The notes beneath the pieces are model-generated. The model searched no databases, was not told where the DNA came from, and worked only from the letters and a program-made list of their open reading frames with translations. The position numbers and the translations under genes are program-made. Of a stretch of 52,724 bases of DNA, positions 9,639-20,483 are shown piece by piece; position 1 is the first letter of the stretch, and each line of letters opens with the position of its first letter. Source of the stretch: Chromera velia (taxonomy: Eukaryota; Sar; Chromeraceae); the NCBI GenBank assembly GCA_018398765.1, contig JAHBMJ010004099.1, positions 1 through 52,724 of the forward strand. The letters are read 5' to 3'.

Positions 9639-10538
9639 TTACTTGCCACTGCGCACAGCATTGTACAGCTGTTGCAGCTGTTCCTCCAGGTTCTGACCGA
9701 GACTGAAGCTCTTGGTGGTCACTCTCTTCAACACTTTGTACGACTGGCTCCTCCCCATGTCACCGAAGGCAAAGAAACAGTCGTGGCTCTTGCCGTCGTT
9801 CCCTGCGCACCTTCTGATCATTTGGCTCCTTCGTTCTTCGTCAGCCACACACTCGTCCTCCCAGCAGACGTGACCGTTCTCATACGGGTCCTTTCTCTCG
9901 TAACACCTGCTCACCTGCATGTTTGATGTGCCCATTTTGATGCCTACTCTGTCGAAGGAGGGGTTCTGGGCGTGGATGGAGTCCTCACACAGGCCGGCTT
10001 GGGGCATGGCCATACCTGGTTTGAATTCAAAGCACGTCATTCGCCAGACGCACTTGCCCCCCTCGCAGTGGAAGTACTCGGAGAGAGACCCTGGGTCAAT
10101 CTGAACCCTATAGGCTGACAGACAGGCTAGAGTTTCTCTTTCTAGCTTCCCGTTTCGATACTGCTCTTGGAAGTCTCTCAGCCATTTGAGCTCTGCCTTG
10201 AAATTCCCTGCGTTTCTGTTGGAAAGGATCAGGTCGTCCTCGTACTCATCACAGACGCTCTGGCCGCCCTTGCGCCTGCCGTGAGCCCTGTACAGAACCA
10301 CTTCGAAGCCACTGGACAGACTTTTGGGTAAAAGCTTATCGCACTTCTTGAACGCCCTCTCCTGGTCTGTGCGAAAGCGTGCCATGTGTCTAGCCTTCTG
10401 GTACCAGTCCTGATCTGGGCGTGGGTGCTCAAGGAAAGCAGAGAGAGTGTCACCTGTAGGGGTCACACGCCGGTACGCAGTCGCAGGAAGACATGCTATG
10501 AATGCGCAGATAATCAGAAGCATTTTTGAACAGTCCAT
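9639..10538 (-). CDS. Secreted cysteine-rich protein
   Basis: 299 aa as a single exon. I chose the ATG at 10538 (context AAGATGG) over one 39 bases upstream, because it places a classical signal peptide at the N-terminus: MLLIICAFIACLPATAY, with cleavage expected near the ATAY site. The mature part has 12 cysteines, an even number that suits disulfide bonding, and is otherwise hydrophilic with no membrane helix, so it is probably secreted or lumenal. I do not recognise the family. The last codons read GGC AAG TAA GTA, so a strong splice donor (GTAAGT, from 9642 down) overlaps the stop codon. An acceptor at 9545-9544 would replace the end with about 11 residues including one more cysteine, stopping at 9510. 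A TGCATGCA element lies 21 bases upstream of the chosen ATG. Confidence 0.75.
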   Translation of the reverse strand: MDCSKMLLIICAFIACLPATAYRRVTPTGDTLSAFLEHPRPDQDWYQKARHMARFRTDQERAFKKCDKLLPKSLSSGFEVVLYRAHGRRKGGQSVCDEYEDDLILSNRNAGNFKAELKWLRDFQEQYRNGKLERETLACLSAYRVQIDPGSLSEYFHCEGGKCVWRMTCFEFKPGMAMPQAGLCEDSIHAQNPSFDRVGIKMGTSNMQVSRCYERKDPYENGHVCWEDECVADEERRSQMIRRCAGNDGKSHDCFFAFGDMGRSQSYKVLKRVTTKSFSLGQNLEEQLQQLYNAVRSGK

Positions 10539-11440
10539 CTTTCCTACATGCGTGTGAGTGCATGCATGAGCCTCCATTAATTTGAGAAGATGCTCTGAAA
10601 GTTTCCTGAGGTTGACAAAGTCCTCTCCGTATACTGAGGAAGGGATGTACGTGATAATCCCGACCGTGTGTGTGAGTGCCTGATCTGGCCATATAGAGCT
10701 GGAGAGATGACTATCCCCTTGACTCTCACCTCATTTTCAATCGGGAAGATTGCAATTAAGTGGAGACGGGAATGCATGCATGGATCCAAATATTTTTTGC
10801 TTATATTTAATTAATTCGCTCTCTATAGCTGTATACATAACAGTGGGCGCGCACTGCGCGCCGAACGCGGAAGTACACAAACTTTGTGTTTTGTCACCGA
10901 GCTGGTCCCACGTTGCAAAATTCAACACAAGTTAAATCAAACCGGTCCACAAGAAACTGGTAAAAACTCGACAATAGTCGTGTAAGGTCTTTTCTATAGC
11001 CACGTTTAGTGTATGCCTTAGTATGCCTCTAGGCATGCGTCTTAATTTGTATATGGTCTAGTATGGTCTTTGCATGCCATATATGTATCTGCATGTGTTT
11101 AATGATTTTCACTGTTAAGGATTTCCGCTACAAGTTACACAACTATGCGCAACATTAACATCGGTTATTTCAACGCAAGTAAATCATTTTAAACTTTTTG
11201 ACTTCATTCAAAAACGTTTTATATAAAGCGTCCGGTGTAAAGGATCCTGAGTTTAGGGACTCCAAAAATTAGACTGTTGTCATAATGAGTCTTGATGACA
11301 AAACTGCTTCGCACATTGCTGTCTAACTTGAACGGTCTAAGTTGTCCACGAACGCTAGATGCCTATTTATACCTGTTTTATCGGCTGATTGAGATTCGAG
11401 ACGGTGTACGTACGTATGATCATAAAAATAATTAAATTGG
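10539..11440. other. Upstream region of the secreted protein, otherwise empty
   Basis: No gene is visible. TGCATGCA occurs at 10559-10566 and 10773-10780, both upstream of the minus-strand gene. The rest is moderately AT-rich unique-looking DNA. Confidence 0.45.
10559..10566. promoter_or_regulatory. TGCATGCA palindrome upstream of the secreted-protein gene
   Basis: An 8-base palindrome just upstream of the start codon at 10538, with a second copy at 10773-10780. In apicomplexans this sequence is a known target of certain ApiAP2 factors. Its role here is inference. Confidence 0.35.
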
Positions 11441-11449
11441 TATATAAGC

Positions 11450-11732
11450 CTTTTCCAGGCCTAGCAAACAAGAAGAGCAAGGAAGCCCAAATCGCATACC
11501 GTTTCAGATCGATTTTCAGGCCGGAAAGCTAATATGGATCCAGAGCCATGGCTTAAACAACAAACAATCATGTAGTAGCGGTCAGGGCAACAGACTCTGG
11601 TAGGCCTCGAAGGCGGGGTCTGATACCTCAGCTTAGGCTAGGGAACACCCCGCCCTGCTAGCTCTGGCGACAAAGAGACATAGCGAGAAGGCCCTAGGGC
11701 GAAACATATCAATCAATCAATCAATCAATAGC
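11450..11732 (+). mobile_element. SINE-like repeat, copy A, with (AATC)n tail
   Basis: The 3' end carries an (AATC)n tail at 11707-11729 preceded by GACATAGCGAGAAGGCCCTA. The block CCCCGCCCTGCTAGCTCT at 11648-11665 is found exactly, inverted, at 20736-20753 beside another such tail. The left boundary is uncertain. A GGCCTCGAAGGC motif near 11605 could be a weak Pol III B-box, but I would not rely on it. Confidence 0.5.
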
Positions 11733-12484
11733 CGCAGGGGGCATCCGAATTTAGCATCAGGAACATAAATCCTATCCTATAAAACTGTATATATTGATTT
11801 GTTTTATAAAAGAAAAGTCTGCAAAGACGAAGATAATTTAAGAAAATGGTATGTGTGTGTGTGTGTGTGTATATATAATATATATATATATATATAACTA
11901 AGAAGTATTTGATTAGAAACGTAGGACTTAACAACGAACAACACTCCAAAATTCAATTGGTTTTCTCATACGAGATGTACAGTGGCTCGCCGACTCAGTG
12001 CCAACTTCATTCTGCATGCGATGCGATTACCATTCCATGCGATTAGGTCCATCATCAGGATAAGTAAAGAAGACACTACCATATCTGTTGCTACAAAGTT
12101 CTTCTTTCCAGAAGACTCACGCCGGTCCATCAATCACTCACTGAATCGATCATCGTTGGTTCACTGGTTTTCGAGTTAAATTGCACCCACCCGCGGTCGC
12201 CTGGCATCCAAACACTGTCTCACTTTGTTCAACCTGCTGCCCATCTGACGCCCCCACGAAGAAATGACTACCATTGCACTTGTTAGCAAATATTCAGATT
12301 CTTTCAGTTCCTTCCTTCCTCCTGACTTATCCCCTGCCTCTCGTGCAGTTCCTACCGCGTAGATCATTCTCATTCTTCTTTCTCACACCCGTCCTCTTCT
12401 TCACCCCCTCACTCCCTCCACCCCCCCTCCTGATGCACAAGAAGCAGATCCGACTCTGACTCTCCCTCCAAATCGATGCTGACC
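11733..12484. other. Spacer with a (TG)n-(AT)n microsatellite
   Basis: A TG run followed by an AT run occupies about 11853-11895. No gene is supported. The pyrimidine-rich stretch at 12370-12480 is GC-rich and borders the end of the next minus-strand gene. Confidence 0.45.
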
Positions 12485-14047
12485 TCAATCGCTCCCCCCC
12501 TCTCTCTGCAGGACCCCCTCCTTCCTGTCAACTGGTACAGAGGGACTCCCACTAGACGAATAGGAACACAGACGGAGACCGAAGGCATTCCTTTGGTAGG
12601 CCCCCTCCCTCTCCATCCACCCCGCTTGGCCCCCTCTGCTCATAGAGGCTCTCGAAGACACCCCCCCCCCCCCNNNNNNNNNNNNNNNNNNNNNNNNNNN
12701 NNNNNNNNNNNNNNNNNNNNNNNNTACAGGCCCATGTCCAACTCGACAGTCGACTCCCTGCCCTCTCTGAGTGCCCCTCCCATCGGCATTCACAGCAATA
12801 TGAGGGGGGGGAGGGGGAATGCTAAGAGGGGGCACGACCCCGGCCAGCCTTCCACTGGAAGGGCCAGCTTTCTCAATCCGCACCTCCACCCACGCAGCGC
12901 CTCGTTCGCCCCTTCCCCTCTGTGCTGGTCCCGTCTCCCCCCCCCTGCAATAAGCGTCACACCCATGGACCGTACCGGGATAGGCGAACGGCTGTCGTGG
13001 AGGAGGGCGACGGGCGAAGGCAGGGGAGGGATGTGGGAACGTCGAGGGTCTCAACACAGGATGGGGGGGGGGAAGGCCGAATCCCTCTGCTTTCTTTCTG
13101 TTCGTGTGTGCAAACGGAGCCAGACGTTTTCTTTCTTCTGCGCTCCCCCTGCAGAGTCCGAATACACCCCCTCCCCTCACACCACCACTATCTGCCATAC
13201 CCGCAGTCTTCTGTGTGTCTGTAGAGTGCTGGTGAAGGTGACTCCTTGCAGGAATGGGAAGCTGCGGAAGAGGGCAGGCAGGGGAGGACGCAGAGACCAA
13301 GGTCGGATTTCCTGTCGTAAGATTGATCGAGGCACCGATGGACTGTTTTGTAACGACCGTGATGGGGTGGAGGTGGCGCGGTGCAGTGCGCGTCCTGTTG
13401 CAGTCGATGCATAAGGATTTCATTCGGTTGTGGATGCAGAGGAGTCTCTTGACTTCCGCTTTGCCACCCTGCTGGTCTTTCTGTTCGTTACTCTGCACTT
13501 CTTCTTTCCCTTCTCCCTCTTCTCCTTTTCCTGGACTGTACATTCCGAGGTGACACTCCAAGTACTCCTTCAAACACTCATCCAGCGGACACACATGGCC
13601 CACGGACTTTCCCCCCTTACCCTCAGAAGAGACCCCCTCATGCCCAAACTCATACTCATACCCCCACTCCCCCTCTTGATCATCGAAGTCTTCCCACTCA
13701 GAGGCAGACGACATCTCCGAATCCAAAAAGGAGGAGGGGGAACGGTCAGCAGAGGGAGATGCAGACGCATCATCCACGTACACAACCTCCTGTTCGGAGA
13801 CATCCTCCCGACCCTGACGGGCCAACGCGTTTGTTTGAGAACGCGTCAAGGCCAACCCGACTCGAGTCTGCAGGAAGAAAGAGGGGAGGAAGGGAGGAAA
13901 GGAAGAAAGAAAGAGGCAAGTGAGTCAGGGATAAGGTTTCTGCCCACCCTCTCTCTGTCGTGCCCTGTAGACCCATTCCTCACTTACGAAGACAGCAGGA
14001 CGAATTGACTGGCTCCCCCACCGGTACACAAAAAGAGTCGCTGACAT
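12485..14047 (-). CDS. Protein with a C-x-H-x6-C-x2-C zinc-type motif, two exons
   Basis: Exon 1 is 14047-13988: ATG, then 20 codons beginning MSATLFVYRWGSQ, ending at donor GTAAGT. Intron 13987-13868 ends in a strong pyrimidine tract and CTGCAG. Exon 2 begins at 13867 in phase 0 (TRVGLALTRSQ). The protein has an acidic serine-rich region, then CPLDECLKEYLEC, then CIHNRMKSLCIDC, which resembles the short C-x-H-x6-C-x2-C units that I recall occurring, often in tandem, in chromerid and oomycete proteins. Downstream of about 13400 the frame stays open to TGA at 12485-12487 but becomes Pro/Arg/Gly-rich and crosses a 51-base assembly gap, so its 3' part may include introns or be non-coding. The function is unknown; metal binding is likely. 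Confidence 0.6.
12674..12724. other. Assembly gap (51 N) next to a poly-C run
   Basis: N bases follow a run of C, so the gap length and local sequence are unreliable. It lies within the uncertain 3' part of the preceding gene. Confidence 0.95.
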
Positions 14048-14430
14048 ATAGTTATTCGCACGCTTTCAAACCACACACACAGGGAGACAGCGGAGAATGG
14101 ATGGGCAAAAAGCGAGACAGCTAGACAGACAGAGAAAGAAGGCAAACGACGGGAACAAGCCCACACCAACATCCAACACATGCGTAGCAAGGCAAGAAGA
14201 GAAGGAGAAAAAAACGAAGAGGAACAGCACTGACGCACGCACACTTCGCTTCCTCGGATCGACGTGTCCCCTGCATCTTCTGCGGTTCTGTTTCCCGAAG
14301 GGGAGCTCGCTAGCCGGTTCTACAGATGCTGCGATGCACAGAAATGGAAGGTGGGGGATAGAAATTGTTGAGCCAACGGGTAAGAAAATAAGTAGAAATG
14401 GATGAATCTATACCTGGAGTGGAAAGACAT

Positions 14431-14462
<32 letters not shown>

Positions 14463-14751
14463 CAAATGAGGAAGATGATTGAAGGGACGGACTAAGTCCA
14501 GTGCAGGCAGAGAGGAATGGAGAGAGACGGACGGGGCATTGCAATTCAAGAAAAGACGTCGACTCCGGAAGGGCCAAGGGGAAACAAAGCTGATAGACAA
14601 GAAAAGAATTCGACAAGAAGGCACAAGACAAATGATCGAGCGAAGGATGAAAAGCAGGAATGAATGACCTTGCTCTGTTGTTAATTCCCCCCACCGAGGA
14701 GGACCGTCCTCTCCTCCGAGTATTCCATCGTCCCTCTTCCCCTTTTGGTCT
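14048..14751. other. Spacer between two minus-strand genes, with a (CA)n run
   Basis: It holds a CA microsatellite at about 14432-14461 and purine-rich DNA, and presumably the 3' end of the AP2 gene transcript and the promoter of the next gene. No gene is supported. Confidence 0.5.
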
Positions 14752-14756
14752 TTATT
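14751..14756 (-). promoter_or_regulatory. AATAAA overlapping the AP2 gene stop codon
   Basis: On the minus strand the sequence reads GAA TAA AG, so the stop codon is embedded in a canonical polyadenylation hexamer. Whether this organism uses the hexamer is not known from the sequence. Confidence 0.3.
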
Positions 14757-17700
14757 CTTTGTTCTTGTCTTCTTCGTCTTCTCCTGACATTTGAGAAGCT
14801 TCCTCTTCCTCTTCTTCCCTTCCTTTCTGCTGCCTTCTCCTGCCCCCAACCGCAGAAACGAACTGCCCCCCCATCTGTCCCCCCACCCGCACCCTGAGGG
14901 ACATCGACAAAGCACTCGAGGACTTCCGGCTGCCTCCCCCTGAAGAGAAAAGGGAGAAAGAGGAGACGGGAGGCGGCTGCTCCTCTGCACGGCGCCCTCG
15001 GAGCGACACGGCAAGTGCACCCGAGGGTTGACGGTTTCCTGCCCCTGAAGAAGGAGAGGAAACACAGGGAGAGGCCGGAAGAGCGACAGAAGGTGAATTC
15101 AGGGATTAACGCAAAGAAGAGAAAAACAAGGAAAACAGCAAGATGAGCAAGATAAAGGGTGCATTGTCTCACGCAGAGGAAAGTGAAGAGATTCATCGAG
15201 AAGACAACAACCTCACGGCCAGTCGCCACACGCAGAGATTCAGAAAGTGCAAAAAGGCACAAAATCCGGAGAAGTGCAGGGACAGGGAAGCCAAACGTTC
15301 TTTTGTGGGAATGAGAAAAGTGACCCGTACAGTATTTCCCTCGTGGCCCTTCGACAAAAACTGCACGCGCACCGGACCAAAAGAAGCGCAAAGACAAAGA
15401 AAAAGAGGAGGAGGAAGAAGAGTAGAGAAGAAAAACGTCGACTCACTGGAGACACGCTTCTGTGTTTGATTGTGCTTATCATCTTCTTCTTTCTGATCAT
15501 CCCTCGGGTGTTCTGCCCACACCAGTCTCCCCTCTTCCTTTTCTTCCTTTCTCAGTCCGTCCCCCCTTTCCTCTTTTCTGTTGACCATCAAGCGAGCGGA
15601 ACGACGGGAAAACGAGGACACAGGGGAAGACAAAGGCCAAGTCTCCCCTGCAGAGGGATCATCGGACCCCTCCCCGCCCCCCGCCCCGTCACGTTTTAAC
15701 TTCGCTTGATGGAGTGCCACTAGCCGTCTCCTCTCCCCCCTACTTCCCCGGCCAAGTCCAAGTGAACTCGCGCCCTCAACAGAACCATCCCCCTCAGCTC
15801 CACCCGTGTTTCTATCTGGACAGTCATACTGAAGGTGGTTGCTCAGAAGGAAGGCGAGCTCTTTCTTCAGTCTGGTGGATTTTTTGTTCTTTTGCTGGCC
15901 CTCGTCTGCCTTTGCTTCCTCTCCTTCTGTGCCCTCCTCTTCCTTCTCATTGTTGCTCTCTTTCCCTCCACTTCTTTCATTTCCATTCTCTCTCTCTGGC
16001 TTTTCTTCCTCTTTCGTATCATCTGTCTGTGGGTGTGAAGAGCTGCTGGTGATTCCCTCGGATGTAAACACAGGTGCTCCCCTTTTCCCCTCACGATACG
16101 AAATCATCTTATTCTCCTCGTGACTGTTGCTCAGACTGTTCAGAGGAAAAAGGGACACAAGATCTCTCGGCAGCGTCCAGGGCTTTGGACCTTCAGGCGG
16201 GGGGGGATGGGTTTTCTTCCGTCTCTTTCCCCCCCTCTCCACTTTCTCCTTCATTCCCCTCGCTAGAGCTGACAGAGGGGTATTGCTTGTCCCGCCCTGC
16301 TTTCGTTCGGGCTCAACCTCTCCCTTTACCTCTTCAAACTCAAGGAAAGACCGTCTGTCCGTGTCAGCTGACGGCGACGTGTCCTCCCCATCCTCCTCTC
16401 GTCGCCTTTCTCTCTCGCTCACTCTGCCCTCTTCCTCCCTAATGACACCCCTGAGTCTCCCCTCAGGCCCCCCCAAGACCTGGGGGAACCTTCGACGGAT
16501 TTCACAACGAAACGCAACCAGGCTTCCGTATCCCTCCTCTTTCATCTTCTCCATCTCTGCCCGACACTCCTTCGCCTTCTGAAGAGCCCCTCTCTTCCCA
16601 TACACCTTCACAGAGAAGGCCAATCTCGGTTGGCCCCCCAGAACACCGATGGCGGCCGTCCAACTTCCATTCACGGAATCCCAGTGAACACCCCTCGCCC
16701 TCTCCCCTTCTTCCAGACCCCCCTCTCTCTTATCACACTCTGCAGAGACAGACGCACCCCCCTCATCATCATCACTTCCCATTCTGCTGCAGCTGCTGCT
16801 GCTATGCATCTTCCCTTTTTCCCCAATCATCACCTGCCTGTAAGCAATCGCTGCCTCGAGAGCTCCCGCCTCTCCGTAGACAGACACAGGGAACTTCTCA
16901 AGAGACACGCGGCCGTCAACACGTACCTTCGCCACCCAGCTCGAATGCCTTTGATCCCAACTCACCCCCTCCGGCCTGCTGCAGCGCTTCCCGTCTCCAG
17001 TGACAGCACACCCAGCCCCGATGAGGTGATTCTCGTGCTTGGGTCCAGAGAGACCCCCTGCAGAGTCTGCTGCAGTACTGCAGGCAGGAGGGTGGACGTC
17101 TGCCTTTCCACCCTTTGGAAAAGACTTACCCCGGTCTCTGTCGAGAGAGGGCGCTGTCTCTGCCATGTGGGGAGGGGTGACTGCGGACGCTTTCTGATCA
17201 GTTTGTGCCTTCCTCTGTGCGTGCGTCGATGAGTCAATTACCTCCCGCGGGAGACGGCCAGATGGAGCGCCCCCCGTTTTCTTTTGTTTCTGCTGGGAGG
17301 GGGCTGCAGACAGGGGTTTGGAAGTAGACACACTACTGGAATGCTTGGTAGATTGGGAGACGTGCTTGTCCTTCAGAAGAGCGAGTCTGTCGGATCTGGA
17401 TGTGGAGTCTATGATGGAAATTAACTCCCTTGGGAGACGGTCAGAGGGCCTCCTCACTTTCTTTCTCTCCCCCTCCTCCTGCTTGACCTTCTCCACCTTG
17501 CCACCTGAGACAAAAATGGACAGAGCAGAAGCATCAAGCAACGCTTTCTTCTGTATGTGCTTCTCAGACGTTGCTTGAACTTTGCCCTGCTTTCCTCCTT
17601 TCTCTTCTTCTCCTTCCATTCTTCCCTTCTTTCCCGTCTCCGACTCGACCTCTGTCTGCAGGGAAGAGACACCTCTACCATCTTCAACTTCCTCACCCTC

Positions 17701-18729
17701 TCCGACTCCCCGCCTCCACCGAGGGGAACCGAGAGTGTCGAAACGACCTTCCACCCCCTCTCCCAGAACATCTCCGAACGACCCGTTCTCTGTCTCTCCT
17801 CCCCCCCCCTGCACCCCCAAGTCTCCACCGACCATCACCTGCCTGTAAGCAATCGCTGCCTGCAGAGCTCCCGCCTCTCCGTAGACAGACACAGGGAACT
17901 TCTCAAGAGACACGCGACCATCAACACGCACCTTCGCCACCCAGCTCGAATGCTTTTGATCCCAACTCACCCCCTCCCGCCTGCTGCTGCGCTTCCCGTC
18001 TCTACCTGCCGCACCCTGAGACTCCTGTTGCTGCTTTTTCGCTCTCTTTCTGCCCCCCCCTTCCTCCTTGATCTTTCCCCCCCCGCCAGAAGGGACCATT
18101 CCTTTGTCCTGCCCTCCGTTTCCTTTCCCTTCCTCACTTCCACAACCCGGGTTGCCAATATACGCACCAGTCTGCTTTGAGGAGAACCCGGCTTCCTGCA
18201 ATGTTCCCCCTCCTGCACCCGACACCCCACTCGTCTGACAGTCATTGTCCCCCTTCCTTTCCGCTTCACCTAGATCCTCCTCCTGGATGTCATCCGTCTC
18301 TTCTGGCGTCTCTGTCTGACCCCCCTCACGCTTACGCTTCCCCCCCTGGAGGCAACTCACAAATGAAGAGGGCGATTCAGGAGGGGACAACAAACAAGAT
18401 GGTGGGGCTGTGGAGTTGTGTCCGTACTCTCCCCCCCCAGAGGGGGAGGTCGGAAGAGTGAAAGACGCAACAGGGGACAACGGCCCCGGCATTATTCCCT
18501 TCTCAGGAACGGGTCCGTCTCCAAGCGGAAAGTCAGATCTGGACCCTGAGACACAACAATCATTCACACCCAAGGTCTCTGAGCCTCCTTCCGGCAGACC
18601 TTTTTCAGAGTGGTTGGCACCGATCTCGCTTCCGCGTTCTCTGTCAAATTTCCCACCAGATTCGTTGACCTCCATCCGACCAAAGCCCACTTTCGTCAAA
18701 CCAGAAGCACCGATCGTGTGCGGCTGCAT
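14752..18729 (-). CDS. Triple AP2-domain DNA-binding protein (ApiAP2-like)
   Basis: Two exons: 18729-15447 and 15044-14752, joined in phase 1 across a 402-base intron (donor GTGAGT, acceptor CTTCTTCAG), giving 1191 aa. The start is the first ATG; the frame is open slightly further upstream. AP2 domains lie at residues about 253-305, 588-640 and 679-735. The first two share WVAKVRVDGRVSLEKFPVSV and are almost identical in DNA; the third (GVHWDSVNGSW) is diverged. A short motif, RLPREL/V-I, occurs near both outer linkers (RLPRELISII, RLPREVID) and as TLPRDLVSLF. The linkers are disordered, rich in Gly, Glu, Lys and Ser. The second exon encodes an acidic tail ending EDEEDKNKE. AP2 domains bind DNA in the nucleus; this is probably a transcription regulator. 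It is divergent from the small secreted protein at 19482. Confidence 0.85.
16810..16985 (-). repeat. AP2 exon segment, duplicate copy 2
   Basis: This stretch is roughly 95 per cent identical by eye to 17828-18003. It covers the second AP2 domain and its upstream linker, indicating recent internal duplication or gene conversion. Confidence 0.8.
17828..18003 (-). repeat. AP2 exon segment, duplicate copy 1
   Basis: Partner of 16810-16985; it encodes the first AP2 domain. Silent sites are mostly shared, so the similarity is not only protein-level selection. Confidence 0.8.
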
Positions 18730-19481
18730 CCTTTCCGACTGCAAGCCTCTTCTTAAATAAAAACACAGTCAGCACTAAAAGAGAAAGCTGACCGCAGCAA
18801 AAAGAGTTGATCGACCCACACCGACGGGCCCCGTCCGTGAGAGACAGCTCGAGCTGGGCGGACGACTTTCAGATCAGATGGAGGAGAAAAAGTACAAAAT
18901 CAATCCGAACAAAAATCAGACAGCAAGACATGTGACTTCGATGCTCCCTCATCGAGCTTTACGATTTTCAGATTGACTTCAGGATAACGAACTCTGTGAT
19001 TTGAAGCTCATAGAAGGATTTGCAATTTCAGACAGATTCTTGTGTTGCCCTTTTTTTGGATGATCATGCCAGATTCATGCCAGGCTGTGCCTTGCAAATT
19101 TAGCTCGGATGGTGCAGCCATTCCCAGCCACATCCATGCAGCTCGCAAATGCATGCATGCGCTCTGCATGTATTGCAGTTTGCAAAATTAAAGATGCTTT
19201 AATTAATAATTGATTGCATGCATGATTGAGTCCATCGTACTGCCCATGCAGTCAAGAGTAAGAAGAGGCGAGTTGCTCTCGATCAGAGCAGTGCCTCTAC
19301 ACGATCGATGCTGTTTGGCAATCAATTCATCACCAGAGACAAAAGAGTTCCTTGAGTCCCAGACCATTGTTCAAAGATCCGAAGACATCCTTCGACCCTC
19401 GTGAGCTCTCTGAGTGGTACACTCAAAGAACACCGAGCAAAAGTTTGATTCCTTCAAAGAGAGCAAGAGAGTCAGAGACCT
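18730..19481. promoter_or_regulatory. Shared intergenic region between the AP2 gene and a secreted-protein gene
   Basis: About 750 bases separate two divergent genes. TGCATGCA occurs at 19150-19157 and 19215-19222, and GCATGC variants surround them. The region is AT-rich around 19185-19215. No further gene is visible; part may be 5' untranslated sequence. Confidence 0.45.
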
Positions 19482-19913
19482 ATGTGGAAGCTCTCTCTTT
19501 TGCGCGTCCTCGCGTGCATAGCCTTTGTCGTGAGTGGGCTCGCTGCACCAACATCAGAGGGTTACAAGGTGTGCAGGTTCGATGATATCATATGCGAAGG
19601 AAAAGAAACATGCGAATCTGCAAATGAGTGTCTGGTCTGGACCAAGAGCGTAGACGGGGTCGAATACACGGGCAGCTACAGATACGCAATGGAGCCTGAG
19701 CTCCTCTACGTGTCCTGGTTCAATGGGACTCTGTGCGACTCAGACGAGGTCGTGACATCAAATAAACTGATCGACTTTTGGAGTCCTGATTATTGCCTCA
19801 TGGACGGTATTGGGTCCTCTTTGAAGATCCAAGCTGACAGTGCGGGGATTGTGAAGGCAACCCTTTGGTTGGTGGCAGCTGTATGCTCCCTCACCATGGC
19901 AGACTTTCGGTGA
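19482..19913 (+). CDS. Small secreted or GPI-anchored cysteine-rich protein
   Basis: 143 aa. The N-terminus MWKLSLLRVLACIAFVVSG is a classical signal peptide with likely cleavage after GLAA. The mature part has six cysteines before the tail (in the segments KVC, IIC, ETC, NEC, TLC, YC), one N-glycosylation site (NGT), and a C-terminal hydrophobic segment (ATLWLVAAVCSL) that stops within six residues. This suggests a GPI-anchor signal or a short membrane tail. I do not recognise the family. The gene is divergent from the AP2 regulator and shares its upstream region. A later exon cannot be excluded. Confidence 0.65.
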   Translation: MWKLSLLRVLACIAFVVSGLAAPTSEGYKVCRFDDIICEGKETCESANECLVWTKSVDGVEYTGSYRYAMEPELLYVSWFNGTLCDSDEVVTSNKLIDFWSPDYCLMDGIGSSLKIQADSAGIVKATLWLVAAVCSLTMADFR

Positions 19914-20394
19914 GGGTGGATACAGACAAGTACAAGGCCGGACTCTCGGACCCTCGGGTCAATTTTCAAAAGCTAGAACATAGATGCCCAGCGTTTGAAT
20001 ATTCGTACTTTACTGGCTCGTATATAAGAAACGAGAACACATTGTACTCGTAATCCCTTGACGTTTTGCTTTGCCTCCTTCCACCGGTCAAGTGATTCGT
20101 TTGTAACATTTCCAATCAAGTTCGCCTGCCTTCCTTCTCCGCGCTTTCGGCCTTTTATATATGCTTCATTTTTTCCTCCCGCCCTCTCATCCTTTGTCGC
20201 TCTCCTTTCTTTTGTGTCATTCTTTTGCTTCCCTTCCTTCGTTCCATCCGCCTTTCTTCTTTCTTTTGTTTCTGCCCTGTTTTCTCTTTGTTGCTTTCCT
20301 TTTTCTCTGTTGTCTTCATGAAGAACAGGAGGGAAAGAAACCGTAGAGTCAGTCTGCATGTCTGTCTTTTTTTGCCTTCTGTTTTTGGTCCTTC

Positions 20395-20427
<33 letters not shown>

Positions 20428-20445
20428 TTCCTCTCTCTCTCTCTT

Positions 20446-20483
<38 letters not shown>

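Noticed and set aside
11590-11620. Pol III promoter boxes in SINE-like copy A
   Set aside because: The candidate A-box has mismatches at key positions and the B-box candidate is a palindrome that fits poorly.
13853-13855. TTG as start codon of the zinc-motif gene
   Set aside because: Eukaryotic context and an in-phase upstream ATG exon with consensus splice sites explain the frame better.
15193-15446. C-terminal continuation of the AP2 frame (FFFSTLLPPPLFLC...)
   Set aside because: The residues after the GTGAGT donor turn hydrophobic and cysteine-rich; splicing to 15044 keeps the frame and gives an acidic tail.
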